Assembly: GCA_030605285.1 (NCBI GenBank)
Contig: JAUWIQ010000188.1
Coordinates: 1 to 5,105, forward strand
Source of the DNA: Planctomycetota bacterium
Lineage (GTDB): Bacteria; Planctomycetota; Planctomycetia; Pirellulales; UBA7805
Length of the DNA stretch: 5,105 bases
Direction: 5' to 3'
The stretch's first letter is position 1. Each line of letters opens with the position of its first letter. A program made the position numbers and the translations under genes. Below, piece by piece: positions 1 to 4,318 of the stretch. The notes below the pieces were generated by a model. That model had not been told where the DNA came from. It made no database searches and worked only from the letters and a program-made list of their open reading frames with translations.

Positions 1-1
1 C

Positions 2-493
2 TTGGACAAGACGCTCGCCTGGAGTGCGGACTATTTGAGCCAGTGGTACGGGATCCGGCCTCCCGAGCTCAACGAGCAACAGCAACAAATCTCGGCGGTC
101 CTGTTGACCTTGCTCAGGGGTGATGCGGGGCAACGGGCACTGGCAGCCTGGCACATGGGTTGGCAGCCTGCTCAGGAAATATCAGGCAGCAGTTGGCTAC
201 CACCCTATCTGGCACAATTGCTGGAGGATCCCTACGATGCGGTTCGCTATATCGCGCAGCGGTCTCTGCGGAGTTTGCCAGGATTCGAGAACTTTTCCTT
301 TGATTTTCTCGCTCCGCCAGAAGAACTCTCAGCCGGGCGACAAAGGGCAATCGAATTGTGCCAGGGTACCGACCAGCCGAACCTTTTTTCGAATGAATCG
401 GTGTTGATCGACGAGAGTGGTAATCTCCGTGACGAGGAAATAAACGAGTTGCTGAAAACGAGATCGACTCGAAGTGTATATTTGCGCGAATAA
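2..493 (+). CDS. C-terminal part of a HEAT-repeat-like protein (5' end outside the window)
   Basis: The frame is open from the left edge to TAA at 491-493, giving 163 residues. The first codon, TTG, is more likely an internal leucine than a start, because no RBS can be seen and the protein begins mid-domain. Residues 27-95 look like paired amphipathic helices. The segment LAQLLEDPYDAVRYIAQRSL (about 70-89) has the pattern of a HEAT-type repeat: a helix, a D-P turn, then V-R-x-x-A. An aromatic and proline-rich stretch (FENFSFDFLAPP, 95-106) and an acidic tail ending in VYLRE follow. The only cysteine is residue 120 and there is no CxxCH here. From memory, similar C-terminal ends occur on long planctomycete-type proteins that carry TPR/HEAT repeats and sometimes haem-binding domains. 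That cannot be tested without the missing N-terminus, so the family is left open. Confidence 0.72.
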   Translation: MDKTLAWSADYLSQWYGIRPPELNEQQQQISAVLLTLLRGDAGQRALAAWHMGWQPAQEISGSSWLPPYLAQLLEDPYDAVRYIAQRSLRSLPGFENFSFDFLAPPEELSAGRQRAIELCQGTDQPNLFSNESVLIDESGNLRDEEINELLKTRSTRSVYLRE

Positions 494-514
494 GAATGGC
501 CCGCCAGCTGCTCT

Positions 515-543
515 CTGTCCCGAGTGACTCCCATCCCTATAAA
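515..543 (+). promoter_or_regulatory. Possible promoter for the structured element
   Basis: TATAAA at 538-543 resembles a sigma-70 -10 box. CTGTCC at 515-520 lies 17 bases upstream but matches TTGACA at only three of six positions. Transcription would begin near 550, five bases before the inverted repeat that starts at 555. The -10 is good and the -35 weak, so this is only a candidate. Confidence 0.22.
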
Positions 544-549
544 ATATCC

Positions 550-665
550 CGGGCCGATCATAACGCCTGTATTGATTGCAGGAAGAGAGTACCGGCAGGG
601 GGCGAGTCGGCTTGATTTTGGCAAGTCCTCTCAATCTCTGATCCTACCGTTATGATCGTTATTTT
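550..665 (+). ncRNA. Candidate structured RNA or branched terminator
   Basis: CGATCATAACG (555-565) is an exact inverted repeat of CGTTATGATCG (648-658), an 11-bp stem. Inside it, CCTGT (566-570) pairs with GCAGG (578-582) around a 7-base loop and abuts the outer stem. GAGAG (585-589) can pair with CTCTC (628-632), stacked on GGCTTG/CAAGTC (609-614 / 622-627, one G-U pair) with another 7-base loop. The outer stem is followed by TTATTTT (659-665), like an intrinsic terminator tail, and AAAATA at 541-546 is complementary to TATTTT at 660-665. The shape is a three-way-junction-like RNA of about 110 bases. It resembles no riboswitch or known RNA class that I recognise. It could instead simply terminate the transcript of the gene ending at 493. 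The pairing is seen directly; function is inference. Confidence 0.33.
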
Positions 666-718
666 GGGCCATCGAACAGCTCAGGGTACGGAAAAATAAG
701 GCACTGCGTTGCTGTTTG

Positions 719-753
719 TTGTGTTGGGTGGGAGATCGCGGCTACGATATAAA
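719..753 (+). promoter_or_regulatory. Probable promoter of the Skp-like gene
   Basis: Two overlapping sigma-70-like pairs are possible: TTGTGT (719-724) with TACGAT (743-748), and TTGGGT (724-729) with TATAAA (748-753), each with an 18-base spacer. The AT-rich run from 747 to 760 stands out from its surroundings. A start near 760 would give a leader of about 53 bases containing the short GGGCC/GGCCC hairpin at 766-783. Confidence 0.35.
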
Positions 754-798
754 ATATATTGGTATGGGCCGGGACAATGGCCCCCAAATTTAATGAGT

Positions 799-806
799 AA
801 AGGAAA
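799..806 (+). promoter_or_regulatory. Ribosome binding site fixing the start at 813
   Basis: AAAGGAAA lies a short distance upstream of ATG 813-815, with 8 bases between AGGA and the ATG. An in-frame TAA at 798-800 rules out a longer protein. The next in-frame ATG (846) lacks such a site, so 813 is well supported. This matters because the pilin-like motif lies in the first nine residues. Confidence 0.65.
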
Positions 807-812
807 TCGATT

Positions 813-1355
813 ATGAAACGCGGATTGAGCGCTATTGAAATCCTAATGGGCATTGTTTTTATAGCGGCAGTGTTTTTTGTCTTTTATGGGGATGGAAAAT
901 CGGGTGACCCGGGTATTGTCGTCGTGGACCTGCATCAGGTCTATCAAGACCTGGGCCGTGATCTTACGGACGCGCAGGAAATGCGAAAAGAACAATCAGC
1001 TCTGGAGGCAAGGCGCCAAAGTCTCCTGGTGAATTTAGAGGAATCAATCGAAGCTAAGAAAAAAGAGTTTGGTGAGAACCCCACTGAGGAGCAAAGTAAA
1101 TTACTTGCTGCAATACAACAGGATGCGATGTTGAAAGTGAATCAAGAAATGGGGAAAAATCGCGCCTCTTTGCAGAAGTACCAGACGGATTTAATCACAG
1201 AGTTCCGCAAAGAAGTAAAAGCGGTAGTCGATGTGATTATGAAAGAACACAACGTGGACATCGTTATGATTGCTGATCCTGCAGTACTCAGTGTGACATC
1301 TTCCCGTAATATTACAAATGAAGTGACTGAGGCAATGCAGTTGCAGTCGCAATAG
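813..1355 (+). CDS. Skp/OmpH-family chaperone-like protein with a prepilin-type N-terminus
   Basis: 180 residues. From about residue 35 the protein follows the Skp/OmpH plan: an opening beta strand (IVVVDLHQVYQDLGRD), a long charged coiled-coil hairpin rich in K, E and Q (about 52-140), and a closing element (HNVDIVMIADPAVLSV...NITNEVTEAM) like the family's 'yDlVld...DiTdeVl' end. Skp proteins are trimeric periplasmic holdases for outer-membrane proteins. The length suits the family. The N-terminus is not an ordinary signal peptide: MKRG is followed by LSAIEILMGIVFIAAVFFVF. This has Gly before the cut, a hydrophobic +1, Glu at +5 and an unbroken hydrophobic helix, as in type IV prepilins. The protein may therefore be membrane-held or pilin-processed rather than freely periplasmic. 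No bamA, lpxD or fabZ gene, the usual skp neighbours, is visible. The next gene begins 77 bases downstream and could share its transcript. The Skp assignment is fairly firm; pilin processing is inference. Confidence 0.85.
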   Translation: MKRGLSAIEILMGIVFIAAVFFVFYGDGKSGDPGIVVVDLHQVYQDLGRDLTDAQEMRKEQSALEARRQSLLVNLEESIEAKKKEFGENPTEEQSKLLAAIQQDAMLKVNQEMGKNRASLQKYQTDLITEFRKEVKAVVDVIMKEHNVDIVMIADPAVLSVTSSRNITNEVTEAMQLQSQ

Positions 1356-1360
1356 TTTCG

Positions 1361-1380
1361 ATGTCTGCTTAAGCAAACAT
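1361..1380. repeat. 20-base near-perfect palindrome between two genes
   Basis: ATGTCTGCTTAAGCAAACAT is self-complementary at nine of ten position pairs; the exception is C1365/A1376. The core TGCTTAAGCA (1366-1375) is perfect. It starts five bases after the stop of the Skp-like gene. With no spacer and no T-run afterwards it looks more like a dimeric protein-binding site than an intrinsic terminator. As RNA it could still form a 7-bp hairpin with a TTAA loop and one mismatch. Confidence 0.45.
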
Positions 1381-1432
1381 TCATCCTCCGTGTCCTGGTG
1401 TGCCCGTTACCCCCGCTCGTTAAAACACACCC

Positions 1433-3967
1433 ATGTCCAGCCAAGAGCCTACTACCGAAGCCTCAGCAAGAGTCCAGCACACTGCGATTTGGAAAAAACT
1501 GTTCTTTGTGCTGATTGTCTGTGGGGTCTTTTTTGGATTCCTAGAACTCGTACTTTGGATTTCGGGTGCTGAAACGCAGATCGAAAAAGAGGATCCCTTC
1601 CGGGGATTCTCCTCTCTGGTCAAAGTGTTTGAGCGGGAGGATGACCGCTACAAGACGCGCTACGTTTCCTTGCATCGCACTTTCACGGATCAGTCCTTTC
1701 GGGCAGAGAAGCCCGACAATGGATTTCGCATCTTTTCTCTGGGCGGCTCAAGTTCTTACGGTTACCCCTGGGGAGATGAGGTTGCCTTTACGGAAATCCT
1801 GGGCGAGTTGATTGCCGAAGAGCATCCTGGTCTCGAGGTGGAAGCGGTGAACGCTAGCGGGATTTCCTATGCCATGCACCGGCTGAATATCGTTGCAGAC
1901 GAACTGTTGGAATACGACCCTGATCTTTTTGTGATTTACAGTGGGCACAACGAATTTATCGAGCCGGCATTTTTTGAATCGTTCAAAACCCGTAGTGCTT
2001 CCCGCAAGGGCCTCGAGTATCTGCTCGCGCACTGGCGGCTTTATTCCGTGGCCCGGTCTGCAGTAGATCGTATCCGAGGCAAAGCGTCCGCCGATGGTGT
2101 CACGATGGAGAGGGAAGTGCGACGAGATCAAACACAGATCTATACGCCAGAGGAAAAAAGGGAGATTGTTGCCCAGTATCGTCATCGCCTCACGCGTCTT
2201 GTCACGATGGCCCAGGCAGCGGGAGTGCGGGTGCTGTTGGCCACGATCCCGGCCAATTTGCAAGGCTGGCGTCCGGAAGCTTCTACCGATGGCGGTGAGG
2301 ACCGCAGTCGCTGGATCCAAGTGCTAGCTACGGGTAGGAGACTGCTTAAAAAAGGTGATTACCAACAGGCGCTCCTTCGTTTTCACCAGGCTATTAAAAT
2401 GGCACCAGAGCACGCCGAGACACAATTTGACCTTGCCCAGTGCTATGAAGGCCTTGGCCGCTGGGACGAAGCCCGCCAAGCTTATAAGAAAGCGTGTGAT
2501 GCGGATGCCTCGCCCATCCGCCGTGTCGAAGGAATCAATCAGGCAATTCGTGAGGTTGCGCGTGAACAGGGCACACTTTTTGTTGATCTGGACGATATTT
2601 TCGAGCAGCAGAGCAAACACGGCCTGGTGGGATATAACTTAATCGAAGACTATGTCCACCCAACACGAGAGGGCCATGAAGAAATTGCATGGCAGATGTG
2701 GGACCTCTTAGAGCAGGAGGGGGTGTTTGGTTCTAAGGCCCAGGCTGATCGGACAAAGTTCGATCGTTTGATTGCCGAGCGGCGGAAGAAACCTTTTCAA
2801 AATGATATGCCGTGGTTCTACAACCAGGGTATTATTTTGGAGAACCAGGGCCAGATTGATGCCGCGATCGAAAAATTCCAACAGGTTGTCAAGATGTCAT
2901 CGACCGATCGTGTTGCGTTGCTCAATGTTGCCAAACTCCTCAGCAAACATGGTCGAGCTGAAGAAGCGATTCCTGTGTTTGAACAGTTGGTCACGCTCGA
3001 TGAAAATAACCCCGACGTCTATGCTGCGTATGGGACTGCTTTGCAACCCACAGGCCGCGATGCTGAGGCAATCCCGAAGTTAAGAAAAGCGGTGACGATG
3101 AAACCGGATTATCCCAACACCCATAACAGCCTGGGGGCGGCCTTGGCAAAACAGGGTAAATTTCAGGAAGCAATACACGAATTTCAGATTGCATTAAAAC
3201 AAAATCCGGATCACGCTTCCGCGTACAACAACTTGGGATGTGTACTTCAGCAATTAGGTCGTTTTCGGGAGGCGGCCGTGCAGCACCGAAAATCATTAAA
3301 GATCGATCCCGAGAATGCTAATGCCGCGATGAATCTGGGCAAAGCGCTCAGTTTGCTCGGACTCACTGCAGAAGCGGCAGCCCAATACCAGGCTGCTTTG
3401 GCAACCAGCCCCGATGACCTAGCGCTGCGAAGAAAAGCAGTTAAGCAGCTTGTTGCGGACGGGAACGATGAGGCTGCACTTGTCCACTTGCTGGCGGTTC
3501 TGGATCAGCGATCGGACGATCTCGCCACACACATCCAGGTGGGCGATCTTTTCTTGCGCCGTGGTCAGATGGATCAAGCGCTGAGGCAACGAGAAAAAGC
3601 GTTTCAGCTAAAAGAGGATAGTCTTGAAAACATCAATAATCTTGCCTGGCTCCTGGCGACGCACCCGCGGGAAAAAAGTCGCGATGGAAAGCGGGCTCTC
3701 AGTTTGGCTACCCAAGCCGCCCGCATGACAGATTATAAAAATGCCGGGGTCCTGGACACCCTGGCAGCAGCCTATGCAGAGCAAGGTAATTTTGGCCAAG
3801 CGGTGCGCTGGCAAAACGAGGCAGTAGAATTGGTTTCCGCTGCAGAGAAGCCATTGTATGCAGAACGGTTGACTCTTTATCAGGCGGGAAAAACATTCCG
3901 ACTTTCTTCCCGCATTCATGAGGAGTCCGAATCACAGTCCAAAGTCAATTCTGGGACCCCTCAATAA
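1433..3967 (+). CDS. Membrane-anchored SGNH/GDSL hydrolase-like protein with inserted and C-terminal TPRs
   Basis: 844 residues. A basic-flanked membrane helix (about 21-43) should anchor the protein with the rest outside the cytoplasm. SGNH blocks follow: GGSSSYG (104-110, nucleophile S106, with Gly in place of the Asp of GDS), NASG (140-143), SGHNEF (170-175, N173) and DYVH (406-409, D406/H409). The full Ser-Gly-Asn-His set is present, so esterase or acyl-transfer chemistry is plausible; the substrate is unknown. Between blocks III and V, residues about 296-355 form one to two TPRs inserted in the catalytic fold. From 459 to 730 eight TPRs run in an exact 34-residue register, then a degenerate pair (731-800) carries NNLAWLLATHP and LDTLAAAYAEQGNF. 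A Q/S-rich tail ends it. ATG 1433 is the only reasonable start: an in-frame TAA lies at 1421-1423 and the next Met is residue 148. No Shine-Dalgarno is visible. Confidence 0.9.
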   Translation: MSSQEPTTEASARVQHTAIWKKLFFVLIVCGVFFGFLELVLWISGAETQIEKEDPFRGFSSLVKVFEREDDRYKTRYVSLHRTFTDQSFRAEKPDNGFRIFSLGGSSSYGYPWGDEVAFTEILGELIAEEHPGLEVEAVNASGISYAMHRLNIVADELLEYDPDLFVIYSGHNEFIEPAFFESFKTRSASRKGLEYLLAHWRLYSVARSAVDRIRGKASADGVTMEREVRRDQTQIYTPEEKREIVAQYRHRLTRLVTMAQAAGVRVLLATIPANLQGWRPEASTDGGEDRSRWIQVLATGRRLLKKGDYQQALLRFHQAIKMAPEHAETQFDLAQCYEGLGRWDEARQAYKKACDADASPIRRVEGINQAIREVAREQGTLFVDLDDIFEQQSKHGLVGYNLIEDYVHPTREGHEEIAWQMWDLLEQEGVFGSKAQADRTKFDRLIAERRKKPFQNDMPWFYNQGIILENQGQIDAAIEKFQQVVKMSSTDRVALLNVAKLLSKHGRAEEAIPVFEQLVTLDENNPDVYAAYGTALQPTGRDAEAIPKLRKAVTMKPDYPNTHNSLGAALAKQGKFQEAIHEFQIALKQNPDHASAYNNLGCVLQQLGRFREAAVQHRKSLKIDPENANAAMNLGKALSLLGLTAEAAAQYQAALATSPDDLALRRKAVKQLVADGNDEAALVHLLAVLDQRSDDLATHIQVGDLFLRRGQMDQALRQREKAFQLKEDSLENINNLAWLLATHPREKSRDGKRALSLATQAARMTDYKNAGVLDTLAAAYAEQGNFGQAVRWQNEAVELVSAAEKPLYAERLTLYQAGKTFRLSSRIHEESESQSKVNSGTPQ

Positions 3968-3991
3968 ATAGGACTGGGGAGGGGCGGTCTC
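3953..3991 (+). terminator. Hairpin spanning the stop codon; weak terminator candidate
   Basis: CCCCTC (3957-3962) pairs with GAGGGG (3979-3984) over a 16-base loop that contains the TAA stop. GGGA (3953-3956) can continue the stem with TCTC (3988-3991, one G-U pair) across a 3-base bulge. There is no T-run after it, so classical intrinsic termination is doubtful. It may stabilise the mRNA 3' end or aid factor-dependent termination. Confidence 0.25.
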
Positions 3992-3993
3992 TT

Positions 3994-4057
3994 CGAAATA
4001 GCCTCTAATTGGATTGTAAACTTGTTGCTCGTGGTGCCCGCTATTTCGTTGAATCCA
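3994..4057 (+). repeat. 9-bp inverted repeat with an interleaved second pairing
   Basis: CGAAATAGC (3994-4002) is perfectly complementary to GCTATTTCG (4040-4048), enclosing 37 bases. TGGATT (4010-4015), inside that loop, is complementary to AATCCA (4052-4057) just outside it. The two pairings interleave as in a pseudoknot. The longer stem is unlikely to be chance in so short a gap; the 6-bp one could be. There is no T-run after the stem. It may act as a 3'-end structure for the large upstream gene or as a leader element. Confidence 0.35.
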
Positions 4058-4091
4058 TCAGGTTAGTGGTAATGGACGGTGCCCGCAAAGA

Positions 4092-4120
4092 TTGTGGCAA
4101 AAGGTTGGGTATATTAGAAT
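4092..4120 (+). promoter_or_regulatory. Possible promoter of the last gene
   Basis: TTGTGG (4092-4097) and TAGAAT (4115-4120) are separated by 17 bases. The -10 matches TATAAT at five of six positions, the -35 matches at three. An AT-rich stretch from 4110 to 4125 supports melting here. Transcription would begin near 4127, upstream of every candidate start codon of the following gene. Confidence 0.35.
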
Positions 4121-4318
4121 AAAAAGGCCTCCCGCGCGATAAAATACCGTGTCGTGGGAACCCGTTTGCAGCTGCCCGTGTTACGGAGCGGTTACAAAAC
4201 TCGGCCACTTATTCAGATGGGGTGGGAGAGAGTCGATCAGCGCAATGATGTCGTTTATGTCGAGCTGCGAGGTTTCTTTTCTGTAAGCCCATCCATTGCG
4301 ATAAGCCCGCAGAGAAAG

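Larger units (their letters stand above)
494..812. other. 319-base intergenic region with a structured element and a promoter region
   Basis: No convincing protein-coding frame is seen on either strand. The left half (about 538-665) holds a TATAAAATAT box, a long inverted repeat with nested stems and a T-rich tail. The right half (666-812) holds a second TATAAAATAT box, candidate -35 hexamers, a small GGGCC/GGCCC hairpin (766-770 / 779-783) and the RBS of the gene at 813. The separate parts are listed individually. The size and content suggest that the gene at 813 is transcribed independently of the gene ending at 493. Confidence 0.6.
3968..4318. other. 351-base intergenic region
   Basis: No gene is evident. 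From left to right it holds a G-rich run (3976-3987), a 9-bp inverted repeat (3994-4048), a 9-base direct repeat GGTGCCCGC (4033-4041 and 4078-4086), a promoter candidate (4092-4120), an 8-base palindrome GCAGCTGC (4168-4175) and two GTTAC words 11 bases apart (4180-4184, 4191-4195). The frame of the downstream gene is open back to TAG at 4115-4117, so part of the region from 4217 onward could be coding if that gene starts early. Confidence 0.55.

Noticed and set aside
590..650. tRNA-like fold in the first gap
   Set aside because: No T-loop GTTCRA sequence, no acceptor stem of 7 bp and no anticodon arm in the right place.
555..658. Small mobile element with 11-bp terminal inverted repeats
   Set aside because: No target-site duplication flanks the repeats, no second copy is in the window, and the nested stems and T-rich tail fit an RNA structure better.
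659..853. 64-residue open frame on the - strand across the promoter and start of the Skp-like gene
   Set aside because: It overlaps the RBS and start of a well-supported gene and has no family resemblance; the hydrophobic look comes from the AT-rich promoter DNA.
1748..2320. 190-residue open frame on the - strand
   Set aside because: It lies wholly opposite the SGNH catalytic domain, whose motifs are intact on the + strand. Its translation shows no recognisable domain.
2807..3622. DNA-level tandem repeat in the TPR array
   Set aside because: The 34-residue period is at protein level only; the nucleotide copies have diverged, so this is ordinary TPR structure, not a recent tandem duplication or CRISPR array.
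3971..3987. G-quadruplex
   Set aside because: Only two-G tracts can be assembled across GGACTGGGGAGGGGCGG, giving a weak two-layer form; pairing of the G-run with the C-run before the stop is more likely.
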